NCBI RefSeq assembly: GCF_045635475.1
Contig: NZ_JBJGXI010000017.1
Location: 27,414 to 91,413, forward strand
Origin: JBJGXI01 sp045635475
GTDB taxonomy: Bacteria; Bacillota; Bacilli; Bacillales; Amphibacillaceae
DNA length: 64,000 nt
Direction: 5' to 3'
Shown: piece by piece, positions 53,792 through 62,462 of the stretch
Layout of the letters: every line of letters begins with the position of its first letter
Position numbering within the stretch: the first letter of the stretch is position 1
The notes under the pieces: generated by a model
The model's database searches: none
The model's input: only the letters and a program-made list of their open reading frames with translations
Told to the model about the DNA's origin: nothing
Translations under genes and position numbers: made by a program

Positions 53792-54073
53792 TCAATTTAA
53801 GACAAGCAGTAAAACCGGATAACCTATTATCCACAGCAACGGAATACAATTTAAGATAATGGCAAGTCGTTTTTTCTTGATTCGGCAAACCCATGCAAAA
53901 ATTGAACAAAAGATAACTGCAACTGGATATAAAATAGTGACTACAAAAAATAAGCCATTTGAAAAATTCAAACCGCCATCAAGTGCCCATAACGATATTG
54001 CGAAAGCAAAATACCAGGGAAATAAGCAAAGAGCATAAAAAACCTGGGTAGAAATCAGAAATATTCTTATCAT
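53792..54073 (-). CDS. Small membrane protein, hypothetical
   Basis: 93 residues from ATG 54073 (AGGAAGGTG upstream). Three hydrophobic helices: about 5-27, 38-62 and 70-92, the second pair separated by a basic loop (CRIKKKRLA). No family recognised. It stands alone between the yteA operon and the terC gene. Confidence 0.65.
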   Translation of the reverse strand: MIRIFLISTQVFYALCLFPWYFAFAISLWALDGGLNFSNGLFFVVTILYPVAVIFCSIFAWVCRIKKKRLAIILNCIPLLWIIGYPVLLLVLN

Positions 54074-54357
54074 ATTCACCTTCCTAATAGACTGAACTTT
54101 TTAACAATTTTACTTGTGTGAATATATCTTATATGGATAATGATTAAAGCACAAGATAATTTTAAAATATTGCCACGTATTATTGCGATACCCACTTCCT
54201 TAATAATTAGTAGTAGCTATCCGGGTTAATATTTTTACACGGTTCACCCAGTTAAAACTGGATAACCAGTGACGAATAATGCGTTTCTACGAACATAATC
54301 GGTAAATAGGACAATCTATTTAATAATGATTAGAGAATAAAAAACTTCTTTTTCTAA

Positions 54358-55113
54358 TTAATTTTGCTCACTAACACTACCTCTTCTTTTAGCAATTACT
54401 CCTGATATTACTACAATCAAAAGCATTACGCCCCAGAAGGTGGCTTTCCAGCCTATGCTATGTGTAAAAGACTCTGTGATTAGACCTAACTCGATATCTG
54501 GATGTGCTAATGTATGGACGGCTAATTTGATGCCGACCCAAGCAACAATTAAAAAGGCTGCATTTTCTAATACAGGGTATTGTTTCATGAATTTTACAAC
54601 ATATGTTGCTGCAATTCGAATCAAAGCCAATCCAATGGCCATACCTATGAACACGACGATAAATTTACCACCGTCCATACCTCCAATTGTAGGTAAAGGA
54701 GTATTAGGTAAGGAGACTGCAATGGCCACAGCTGCCAAAATAGAATCTATTGCGAATGCAATATCGGTTAGTTCCACCTTGACAATTGCTTTCCAAAAAC
54801 TTTGATTTTCATCTATAGAGGATTCTGAATCATCATCTTTGCTTTTCATCAAACTCTTTACACCTAAGTAGATCAAGTATACAGCTCCGATTGCCTGAAT
54901 CTGCCAAATATTCACTACAAAAGAGATTGCGAACAAAGCAGCAAACCTAAATAAAAATGCTCCTACTATCCCATAAAATAAAGCTTTCTTACGTTTGCTC
55001 TCTGGTAAATTCTTCACAATTACCCCCATCACAAGCGCATTATCCGCAGATAACAGCCCTTCTAAGCCGATGATAACGAGCATTGTCCAGCCATATTCCA
55101 ACCATAAATCCAT
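54358..55113 (-). CDS. TerC-family integral membrane protein
   Basis: 251 residues with seven or eight hydrophobic helices. The TerC signatures are clear: GLEGLLSADNALVMGVIVKN near the N-terminus and VELTDIAFAIDSILAAVAIA in the middle, each with conserved acidic residues in the membrane. Bacillus relatives (YkoY/YceF) export manganese and supply it to secreted enzymes. Relatives are often behind a yybP-ykoY manganese riboswitch; I could not recognise one in the 264-base leader. ATG 55113, with a GAAGGTGAG-type site upstream. Confidence 0.92.
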   Translation of the reverse strand: MDLWLEYGWTMLVIIGLEGLLSADNALVMGVIVKNLPESKRKKALFYGIVGAFLFRFAALFAISFVVNIWQIQAIGAVYLIYLGVKSLMKSKDDDSESSIDENQSFWKAIVKVELTDIAFAIDSILAAVAIAVSLPNTPLPTIGGMDGGKFIVVFIGMAIGLALIRIAATYVVKFMKQYPVLENAAFLIVAWVGIKLAVHTLAHPDIELGLITESFTHSIGWKATFWGVMLLIVVISGVIAKRRGSVSEQN

Positions 55114-55377
55114 CTGAACTCACCTTCAAGTTTTTATATTCCTAGGTAAAGTTCCCCGGATTTGCTATGGAGTAAACCTCCTTGAGCTTGTTTTAGGAAA
55201 TGTTCATCCTATAGTATATAAATTCTGACTATTTTCTACCTTTACATATCACTTAAAACCCATGCCATTTTCTCTTTTAAAATCTTCGCTTATTGCTCTA
55301 ACTCGTTAAGTGTCTTTTTGTCCAGCTATGGATTCAAGGAATATCTATTTCATCAACATGATTTGAACACAGGATTC

Positions 55378-56037
55378 TTATTTACTTAAATTTGGTAGCA
55401 TTTTTTTCAACTCCAATAGATCATCAATTACTAAATCGGCCTTAGCTAGTTCATCTTTTCTTGCAAAGTCAAAATTACAACCTATCGCGACTAACTGATT
55501 ATCTTTGGCTGCATTTATATCAGATAACCGATCACCTACTACTGCTCCTTGTGTAATACGATACTTTTTAACAATAGTTTGAACTAGATCTGATTTATTC
55601 AACGATTCTATTTGCTGAATACTAAATGTTTCTGTAACCCATTGATCCAAATGATAATAATTTACTATTGCATGTAAATATGCTGTTAACCCATTACTCG
55701 CTATGTATATTGAACAATTCTTTTCCTTTAAATAACTAAAAACTTCCCTTACATGAGGATATAAGGCCCCTTTCCCATTTTTGATATTTTCAATTAATCT
55801 TTTTAGAAAATAGTCATTCATAAGCTCTCTGTCTTTATTAGAATGATTAGGCAGCAATGTTTCCCATACTTTTGGCAATGGGACGCCCATAATTTCACGG
55901 TATGTATCAATAGGGGTTGCCCCGTTCCATTTATCTAATGAGCGTAAATAATCAAACGTATCATCTAGTGATAATTCTAATATTTTATCGGTTTGAAACA
56001 GTGTTCCATCCATATCAAAGATTAGTGATAGAGACAT
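55378..56037 (-). CDS. HAD-superfamily hydrolase (phosphatase)
   Basis: 219 residues from ATG 56037 (AAAGGAGAG upstream; the longer open frame has no site). HAD motifs: I FDMDGTLFQTDK, II YIASNGLTAYL, III lysine within LNKSDLVQTIVKKYR, IV GDRLSDINAAKDN. A helical cap lies between motifs I and II (subclass C1), as in phosphoglycolate- or pyrophosphatase-like enzymes. Cytosolic; substrate unknown. It lies downstream of the broken cueP on the same strand with a terminator between. Confidence 0.9.
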   Translation of the reverse strand: MSLSLIFDMDGTLFQTDKILELSLDDTFDYLRSLDKWNGATPIDTYREIMGVPLPKVWETLLPNHSNKDRELMNDYFLKRLIENIKNGKGALYPHVREVFSYLKEKNCSIYIASNGLTAYLHAIVNYYHLDQWVTETFSIQQIESLNKSDLVQTIVKKYRITQGAVVGDRLSDINAAKDNQLVAIGCNFDFARKDELAKADLVIDDLLELKKMLPNLSK

Positions 56038-56114
56038 TTTTTTCTCTCCTTTAATGTAGAATTTAGTATTAGGTTTAGCATAAATACCCTTGTTTGAAGG
56101 AATGGGAAACAAAA

Positions 56115-56147
56115 TGACTATGAAATAATTATATAATTTCATAGTCA
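56115..56147 (-). terminator. Terminator of cueP
   Basis: TGACTATGAAAT ... ATTTCATAGTCA followed by TTTTGTTTCCC on the minus strand; 20 bases beyond the ancestral cueP stop at 56167. Confidence 0.8.
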
Positions 56148-56166
56148 CTATAGCTGATTAATTTGA

Positions 56167-56904
56167 TTAAACACTTTTCTGATCTTTTAACTGCATTGTT
56201 GTAACGCAAGTATTATCATTTTAAAAAGTGGATAACTCTGACTGTGTAGTTTTTCCGTCGTGTTTAATCGTTACTTGATATTTCCCGTCACGTGGAAGCC
56301 ACAAATCTATAAATCCGTTAGCCTGTGATGTAACTGTTTCGTCAAGAACGACAGCACCTTCCATATCTTCAATATATAATTGGAATGTTTCATTCACCAA
56401 TTCTCCTTGGCAGCCAGTCAAGCTATGAATTGCACATGGATGGGTGTTCTCAACATTTGGTGCGATTGAAACGAAAAACTCATCTTCCGGTAAATCATAC
56501 GTGACCTGACTTTCGTTATTGTTGGTAATAATCAATTGTTCGGAAGTGATTGAAGCGGTCTGATCTTTCACTTTACCTACACTGTAGTCTTGAACCAATT
56601 GCTTAATATCTTGCGTTTTATTTTCCATCAATGTATTTTTCTCCCCACTTATCGCAAAAACAAACGCCCCCATTGCAATGGCTACTAGGGCAGTATATAT
56701 AAGTGCGTGTTCAAAAAGGTGACGAATTAGCAGCAAGAAGGTCGAGGCGGTGAAATCTTGAGGACCGCAGTGTAGGCTTTTCCTACATGAGGTAAGGAAA
56801 AGTGATTTGCTTTTCCATAACCGGAAAGATGAACCAACTCTAGAGTTCGCCGCTGATCATTTGGCACCTTTTTGAACAACCTCTATAATAATTTTCTTAC
56901 TCAT
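56167..56904 (-). pseudogene. cueP: CueP-family copper-binding protein, disrupted
   Basis: The family core is clear: FFVSIAPNVENTHPCAIHSL, TGCQGELVNETFQLYIEDME, TSQANGFIDLWLPRDGKYQV. Two lesions. First, the native start (ATG 56904, AAGGGGAG upstream, MSKKIIIE) is separated from the signal helix (ALIYTALVAIAMGAFVFA) by a 169-bp repeat that brings in stops. Second, a TAA at 56221-56223 ends the frame after ELSTF, although the same frame goes on NDNTCVTTMQL, the conserved CueP tail, before the true stop at 56167. CueP binds copper through three Cys; the third lies in that lost tail. A TTG at 56736 inside the repeat is the only start for the open part and has no binding site. Probably dead. Confidence 0.88.
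56709..56877. repeat. 169-bp repeat element with 13-bp terminal inverted repeats
   Basis: Exact ends GTTCAAAAAGGTG and CACCTTTTTGAAC. The interior includes AGCAAGAAGGTCGAGGCGGT and GAGGACCGCAGTGTAGGC, a sequence I recall as a dispersed non-coding element in Oceanobacillus and relatives. No ORF. It is inserted between codon 8-9 of cueP and its signal helix. Confidence 0.9.
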
Positions 56905-57286
56905 ATTGTAAACTCCCCTTCTAGCTTTTCTATTGGTACTTCACAATCATAAATGATATCAGCCCACTAATCATCACCTTATTATTTAAAGTTATGATTT
57001 TATGTGAAATCAATTTTCAAAGAATCTCTCTATTCAAATTTCACTAAAAAACAGAATTTACTCTCTCGATTTACTATGTATAGATTATCAAACTGCAGAA
57101 GATGCTGGTAAATATATGTGCAAGGTAAAGTATGATATAAAATTAATAATTTGAAAAATTGAAGCTTAGCAGAGAAAACGAACTGTCGGCTGTTTACATT
57201 CCTGTAACTGTCTACTATTCGTTTGCTTCAGATCCTTTCCGAGCGGGTATAGTCTAAGAACTTGAATTAGCAAAGGAGCTTAAAAC
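56905..57286. other. Divergent intergenic region, no gene
   Basis: Holds the cueP ribosome binding site at its left and the promoter and AAAGGAG site of the UbiA gene at its right (a TATAGT -10-like box near 57248). Nothing else readable. Confidence 0.5.
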
Positions 57287-58216
57287 ATGTCACATTCTTC
57301 TATATCTACCCGTATCAAAGGAGGGTGGTTACTTCTGCGCTCGATTGCAGTGATTGCTTCAAGTATTACTACGATCGTTTCGACGATGATTCCCATTTAT
57401 TTATACTATTCTTTTCCCACGAATCAATTAATTTTAATATTTCTTTTGCTGATTTTTGCTGCCTTCACTATCCACGGTGTGCTTACGCATGTTTGGAATG
57501 ATTATATTGACAATCAATCCGGTACCGACTTGCACAGTCCCGGAATCCTGTCGGGTGGAAGTCGAGTTATCCAAACTGGTCTCATTTCTACCACGGCACT
57601 CTCTACCTTAGGAAAATGGTTAAGCATAATACTAAGCATGTTCGTTGTTGGATTTGCATTATTTGGGTTTTATAAACTAGCAATTTTATTAGCAATCGGA
57701 TTATGGGCAGCTATTTCGTATTCGCTTCCTCCATTTCGATTAAGTTATCGACCGTTTGTTGGCGAATGGTTTTCCACCTTTCCATCTATTTTAGCACTAG
57801 GCTTGGCAGGTGCGTGGCTTACCCTGGATACAATTCCAGTATGGGCTTGGCAAAATGCAATCATTAATGGATTATTTTGTATCGCCTGGATAATGGTTCA
57901 TCACATACCAGATCGAAATGCAGATCAACAAGCAACACCAGTCAAACAAACTAGCGTGGTTTGGGCTGTAAATAAGTTCGGAGTATCATTTTGCCGTCTC
58001 CCCGCAATTGTGTATTTTCTGTTGACCGGTATTTGTGCATGGTGGTTAGGTTTTGAACGACTGTGGGCCATGATAGGAATGCTAATCATGGTCATTACAG
58101 CAATTTTTTTAGTATTTAAAATGGATGTTAACGATGCCTATCAAGTGTCCGCTTATGAGAAAATCATCTTAGTACTTGCCATGATAAATGGTGTTTGGCT
58201 AGGTATATTTATTTAG
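57287..58216 (+). CDS. UbiA-family prenyltransferase
   Basis: 309 residues, about eight or nine membrane helices. The first Asp-rich motif is HVWNDYIDNQSGTD, followed by SPGILSGGSRVIQTG as in MenA-like enzymes; the second Asp motif is at HHIPDRNADQQA. It attaches an isoprenoid chain to an aromatic acceptor in the membrane, possibly for menaquinone, but it is not next to men genes and differs in the second motif, so the acceptor is uncertain. AAAGGAG precedes ATG 57287. The DinB-type gene follows 71 bases later on the same strand. Confidence 0.88.
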   Translation: MSHSSISTRIKGGWLLLRSIAVIASSITTIVSTMIPIYLYYSFPTNQLILIFLLLIFAAFTIHGVLTHVWNDYIDNQSGTDLHSPGILSGGSRVIQTGLISTTALSTLGKWLSIILSMFVVGFALFGFYKLAILLAIGLWAAISYSLPPFRLSYRPFVGEWFSTFPSILALGLAGAWLTLDTIPVWAWQNAIINGLFCIAWIMVHHIPDRNADQQATPVKQTSVVWAVNKFGVSFCRLPAIVYFLLTGICAWWLGFERLWAMIGMLIMVITAIFLVFKMDVNDAYQVSAYEKIILVLAMINGVWLGIFI

Positions 58217-58287
58217 AATAATGATTTACTCGTAATTTGCACTGCTAGTTTCTTTTTAATAGAATGAATACATTGGAGGGATTTAAG

Positions 58288-58737
58288 GTGACGAACGTTT
58301 TTTATACATTTGGAAATGTAGATGAATTCGTACAACTAAAAAAATATCGAGAAGAAGTCCTAGTTGAACCTATTGCAGATGGAAAATGGTCAGTCCGAGA
58401 GATAATCGGACATTTGTTATATTGGGATCAATTCAATTTAGAAAAAATGGTTCCTCTCATGGCAGATGGCGTGAGATTACCCGCTTTTCCTGACCACGAT
58501 TTATTTAATGAGGAAGCAGTTTCTTATATAGAGAAATACGACAATGTGGCTGAACTAATCGATGATTTTGCTGCAATTCGGACAAACCTAGCTAAAGAGT
58601 TGCAAGCAATAGATAAGCATATAAAATTTCAAATTGAGAACGAGCCCGTCGAATATTCAGCTGAGCTATTTGCGCAATTGTTCTTGGAGCACGATGCACA
58701 TCATTTGCGGCAGATAAGGACGAAATTAGAAAGTTAG
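58288..58737 (+). CDS. DinB/YfiT-like metal-dependent protein
   Basis: 149 residues from GTG 58288, preferred because TTGGAGGG lies seven bases upstream. A four-helix DinB fold is expected, with the metal ligands in KWSVREIIGHLLYWDQFN (first His) and LEHDAHHLRQI (His-x3-His). The family includes bacillithiol-dependent transferases. The exact role is unknown. It probably shares the UbiA message; a terminator follows. Confidence 0.85.
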   Translation: MTNVFYTFGNVDEFVQLKKYREEVLVEPIADGKWSVREIIGHLLYWDQFNLEKMVPLMADGVRLPAFPDHDLFNEEAVSYIEKYDNVAELIDDFAAIRTNLAKELQAIDKHIKFQIENEPVEYSAELFAQLFLEHDAHHLRQIRTKLES

Positions 58738-58754
58738 ATATGAAACATACTAAA

Positions 58755-58787
58755 ACGTGGCCAGAGTTAAACTATACTTGGCCACGT
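58755..58787. terminator. Terminator between DinB and yfkAB genes
   Basis: ACGTGGCCA ... TGGCCACGT, 9-bp stem with a 15-base loop, between convergent genes. Weak T run. Confidence 0.65.
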
Positions 58788-58794
58788 CAACTAT

Positions 58795-59919
58795 TTATCT
58801 ACTAATCTTAGTTTCTCGCTGCTGAAAATCCACATCCTGATAATATGTATTTTTCACTAGAATATTTGGACCAAGGCATTTTACTGCAGGGCAATGACAA
58901 TTCAGCTGCTGTGCCGTCTTCGTATTATTCCAGCTAGCATAGGCATCTAGAAGAGACGTGTCCTGAATCGCACCCAATGGTGGTTCATCTCCAAAATCAG
59001 TTACTGATATTTTCCCTGTAAATATGTTAACATTCAAGCGTGAACGTCCATCAGGATCATTTCGCACAGTAACATTCTTTTCATTAAATAAGCGTCTTTG
59101 CAATTCTAATTCAACCGTAGATGAGCTACACGGGTAAAAAGGTAGCGTACCAAATAACATCCAAATATTTTTATTACGATGATCAAGAAGCCGGTTGATA
59201 GCATTACGCATATCTGCTAAATCTAATGTTTCAAGATTGCTGGCAAAATCAACTGGGTACATAGGATGAATCTCATGTCTTGCACAACCCATTTCAACTA
59301 CTTGGTCATGAATTTCTTCTAAATAAGGAAATGTTCGCTTATTTAACATCGTTTCAGCAGATACCATTACACCATCATTAGCTAGTCGTTTAGCATTTTC
59401 TAAAATCCGGTTAAAATAGTGCTTTCGATTCTCCATAGATGGCTTTCGATTCATGCGGGCAAAACCAGTTTCAGCAAATTCTTCTGACGTGCCCCAATTA
59501 TGAGATATATGTAGAACATCCAAGTAAGGTATTATCGATTCATAACGACTATATGGCAGTGTAAGATTGGAATTTATTTGTGTTTTCACACCGCGCTGAT
59601 GTGCATATTGAAGTAGTGGTAACACATGGTTACGAATAGACTTCTTCGACATCATCGGTTCTCCACCAGTAATACTGATTGTTCGAAGATGCTTAATCTC
59701 ATCTAACCGGCGGAAAACCAAATCCATAGGTAGCGCATCTGGATCTTTATCCTGTAGCGTATATCCAACCGCACAATGGCTGCAGCGCATATTACATAGC
59801 GTCGTAGTAGTAAACTCGACACTAGATAACCTCATTTCCCCTGAGTCTTCTACGTCTAGGTATGCTTCCCATGGATCTCGTAGTGCATGTGAAGTTCTAG
59901 CTTGTTGTGTATTCACCAT
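58795..59919 (-). CDS. yfkAB: YfkAB radical SAM protein with CxCxxxxC motif
   Basis: 374 residues from ATG 59919 (GGGAGGTC upstream; the longer frame lacks a site). Radical SAM cluster motif LCNMRCSHCAVGY (CX3CX2C), GGEPMMSKK, and the C-terminal NCHCPAVKCLGP (CxCxxxxC), which may bind a second cluster. It matches Bacillus YfkAB, whose two halves were once annotated as separate genes. The reaction is not established. Single gene. Confidence 0.92.
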   Translation of the reverse strand: MVNTQQARTSHALRDPWEAYLDVEDSGEMRLSSVEFTTTTLCNMRCSHCAVGYTLQDKDPDALPMDLVFRRLDEIKHLRTISITGGEPMMSKKSIRNHVLPLLQYAHQRGVKTQINSNLTLPYSRYESIIPYLDVLHISHNWGTSEEFAETGFARMNRKPSMENRKHYFNRILENAKRLANDGVMVSAETMLNKRTFPYLEEIHDQVVEMGCARHEIHPMYPVDFASNLETLDLADMRNAINRLLDHRNKNIWMLFGTLPFYPCSSSTVELELQRRLFNEKNVTVRNDPDGRSRLNVNIFTGKISVTDFGDEPPLGAIQDTSLLDAYASWNNTKTAQQLNCHCPAVKCLGPNILVKNTYYQDVDFQQRETKISR

Positions 59920-60100
59920 CGTAGACCTCCCTCTCTCCGCTCTCATCATAACATATGAAGAGGATAGTGTTGGTAATAATTTTAGGTTGGTATTAATGGA
60001 TACGGAAGTTGATGAACGTATTCATTTTTGGTCTGAATAATGAAACATTTATGTTTTTCTACACGTATCTAGATGTATAGGATTTAAAGGAGAGATAGTT

Positions 60101-60565
60101 GTGCAAAACCCAAAAACAGAAGGATTACTAGCTATGCTTAAACAATATGAAAAATACGTTAATGATCAAACAGCGAAAAAACTTGGATTAGACCAGTGTG
60201 AACGCATCATTACAAGATTAGATCACTTTTCTGTAGAGTGCCACCATTGTCAGCAATACTTGAATGAGCTGGAAAGTCATATAAAACAACTTAAGGATAA
60301 TACAGCACCTAATAAAGCGGATGTTAAAGTCCATACACAAAAAATAGCGGGAATTATTGCTCATTTACAAAAACAGCACAAAATTGTAACTGAAGGCTAT
60401 TACTTGGGCATTTACATGTCCCTAGGAACGAGTCTTGGTCTCGTATTCGGTTTACTATTATTTCCTGATAATTTTGCATTAGGTCTGCCTATTGGAATTG
60501 GTACTGGCGTAGCGATTGGCGCTGGGTTAGATGCAGATGCAAAAAAGAAGGGATTAACCTTATAA
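60101..60565 (+). CDS. Hypothetical membrane protein, 154 residues
   Basis: GTG 60101 with AAAGGAGAGA upstream. Residues 1-100 are charged and helical with a HxxC element (ECHHCQQYLNELESHIKQ), then two hydrophobic helices (YLGIYMSLGTSLGLVFGLLL and ALGLPIGIGTGVAIGAGLDA) and a short basic tail. The first part likely faces the cytosol. I do not recognise the family. A strong hairpin follows. Confidence 0.75.
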   Translation: MQNPKTEGLLAMLKQYEKYVNDQTAKKLGLDQCERIITRLDHFSVECHHCQQYLNELESHIKQLKDNTAPNKADVKVHTQKIAGIIAHLQKQHKIVTEGYYLGIYMSLGTSLGLVFGLLLFPDNFALGLPIGIGTGVAIGAGLDADAKKKGLTL

Positions 60566-60575
60566 TTTTTGATCG

Positions 60576-60612
60576 ATAGCACTAGGTCACACACAGGCTG
60601 ATCTAGTGCTAT
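60576..60612. terminator. Terminator between convergent genes at 60.6 kb
   Basis: ATAGCACTAG-g-TCA ... TGA-t-CTAGTGCTAT, 13 or more paired bases, between the hypothetical gene and the HD hydrolase gene. Confidence 0.8.
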
Positions 60613-60619
60613 TGATTAC

Positions 60620-61594
60620 TTAGTCGAGACCGAAATAGTATGTTTTTTTCATTGCTCTAATTTCCCCCATTAAAACCTGTGATTCCTCACAAAATGCAGT
60701 TAACGGTGCACCATCTACAAGTGGTGTTTTATCGTATATTTTTACAACCCTAATTTCATCTAATTCGTTTCCAGGAACTGGATAAACACTTAGCCTCTCA
60801 GGATTATACATGATTGTATCAAGAATGTTCGTAATCCTATCTATTTTTACTTCACGTAGCAACTGAATTAGCTCGCTGTTTACTAATCGCTGGATTACTC
60901 CCAATTCTACTTCTGTTTCCGCTGCATAGATGGTGATTGCTTTTGCCAACAACGCATCTAAACAGACCATAACAGGAGATAAGAAGTTAGCGTGGTCTGC
61001 ATGAATGGAATGCATAATTGTTCTGCTCGTTTGCAAATCTGCTTCGATATAATTTCCTTGAAATGAAATCCGCTTAAACACCTCTGCAGGATGCTCTTTA
61101 CTTTTTCCGTTCATATACGCATCACGCATAAAGCTGTCAAAATGGTCCGCACTCAAATACGGTGTCTGGTGCGATAATGGCGAATTGTCGTTTAATAAAG
61201 CAATGACACGATCTGCTGAAAATCCATACTTGTCTAATATTGATGCAACTTCTATCTCCTTGATATACTGCTCTGTTAGTTGATGGTGATTAAAGCTAAG
61301 CGTTTTCTCGACAGCATGTGAAAATGGAAGATGGCCTATATCATGTAACAAAGCTGCAATCCGAAGTTCTTCTTCATCCGGAAAGAAAGTAGCAATCACA
61401 GTAAACACACCGATGGTATGCTCAAAACGTGAATGCTTCACAGTCGTAATAAATGAACCTGTGCCATAGTGCGATAAATGCTTTAATCGTCTTAGTGTTT
61501 TTGTATGTAATAGTTCGAATTCCCACGGAAAAATCTTCACTTTCGTTTGATACAAAGGCTCGAAAAACTCTTTCGGATCATTAAAAATATACAC
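60620..61594 (-). CDS. HD-domain phosphohydrolase (YwfO-like)
   Basis: 324 residues. HD motifs: HSRFEHTIGVF (first His), AALLHDIGHLPFSHAVEK (HD pair), and a later Asp in the ALLAKAITIYAAE region. The layout matches the dGTPase/YwfO group of HD-domain enzymes that hydrolyse nucleotides. The start is GTG 61594, with a strong AAGGGGG upstream; a C-terminal extension of about 100 residues looks like a separate small domain. Cytosolic, single gene. Confidence 0.9.
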   Translation of the reverse strand: MYIFNDPKEFFEPLYQTKVKIFPWEFELLHTKTLRRLKHLSHYGTGSFITTVKHSRFEHTIGVFTVIATFFPDEEELRIAALLHDIGHLPFSHAVEKTLSFNHHQLTEQYIKEIEVASILDKYGFSADRVIALLNDNSPLSHQTPYLSADHFDSFMRDAYMNGKSKEHPAEVFKRISFQGNYIEADLQTSRTIMHSIHADHANFLSPVMVCLDALLAKAITIYAAETEVELGVIQRLVNSELIQLLREVKIDRITNILDTIMYNPERLSVYPVPGNELDEIRVVKIYDKTPLVDGAPLTAFCEESQVLMGEIRAMKKTYYFGLD

Positions 61595-61617
61595 AAGAAT
61601 CCCCCTTCAAAATATAA

Positions 61618-61662
61618 AATGAGCCAGAATCATATCTCATATAGATACGAAACCGGCTCATT
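61618..61662 (-). terminator. Terminator of the HAD gene at 61756
   Basis: AATGAGCC ... GGCTCATT with T-rich tail TTATATTTTG on the minus strand; long loop. Confidence 0.65.
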
Positions 61663-61755
61663 CGAATGAGAGTGACTAGGGTCACGATTTATCAGTTCGC
61701 AGAAAGTTATAAATGTAGTTTAATTATACGAAAACTCCTGCTATAGTCAATAATT

Positions 61756-62376
61756 TTAAATTACTTTTAATATTTCACTCGGCTCATAAACCATAAAGTC
61801 AGGCTGCTCTGCCTGCACCACCTCAAAAGAATCAAAACCCCAACCGACCCAAATAATCTTCACACCAGATTTTTTGCAGGCTACTATATCACGATGCTCA
61901 TCACCAACATAAATAACCTCAGAAGCCTGTAGATTATTGTCTTTTAAAAATTTATTAATGAGCTTGTCTTTTCCGAAAAGACTACTTGAGCAAATAACAT
62001 TGGATACACTTTTTATCTGATTGCGTTCTAAATACGCTTCTATATTGTCTTGTGAATTGGATGATATAATTGTAGTTTGATATCCAGTCCTCTCCAATTC
62101 ATGTAAAAGCTCCTTGATGCCATCAAATAATTTAATTTCATGGATTGATTCTTTAAACAATTTATATATTTCTGGGATCACAAAAGGCAACTTATACATT
62201 GGAAAATTATAAAGCTTACTTCGCTCTTTCATTGACAGCTTATTTAAATTCTCAAGATCTTCCGGGTTCACCTCTTTGAAACGGTGCTTTTTAGCTAACG
62301 TGTTCCAACTCGATATAAATGTCATTTTGGAATCTACAAGTGTTCCATCAAAATCAAATATTACATGCTTAACCAA
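61756..62376 (-). CDS. HAD hydrolase, phosphoglycolate-phosphatase-like
   Basis: 206 residues. Motif I FDFDGTLVDSKM, motif II TIISSNSQDNIE, motif III lysine in SSLFGKDKLINKFLK, motif IV YVGDEHRDIVACKKSG. Helical cap between I and II (about residues 20-80). The GFDSFEVVQAEQPDFMVYEP ending is typical of Gph-like proteins. It is not closely related to the HAD gene at 55378. ATG 62376 is natural. Substrate unknown. Confidence 0.9.
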   Translation of the reverse strand: MVKHVIFDFDGTLVDSKMTFISSWNTLAKKHRFKEVNPEDLENLNKLSMKERSKLYNFPMYKLPFVIPEIYKLFKESIHEIKLFDGIKELLHELERTGYQTTIISSNSQDNIEAYLERNQIKSVSNVICSSSLFGKDKLINKFLKDNNLQASEVIYVGDEHRDIVACKKSGVKIIWVGWGFDSFEVVQAEQPDFMVYEPSEILKVI

Positions 62377-62462
62377 TTTGCTTCACTCGTGATCAAAACG
62401 CTATTATATGTTTTATCATTTTTACTTATACAAGATTTACAGTCTAAAGGCCAACTTAATTA

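Noticed and set aside
55114..55377. yybP-ykoY manganese riboswitch before terC
   Set aside because: Expected from relatives, but I could not find its conserved bulge sequences; only a short TTTCCTA/TAGGAA pairing is visible.
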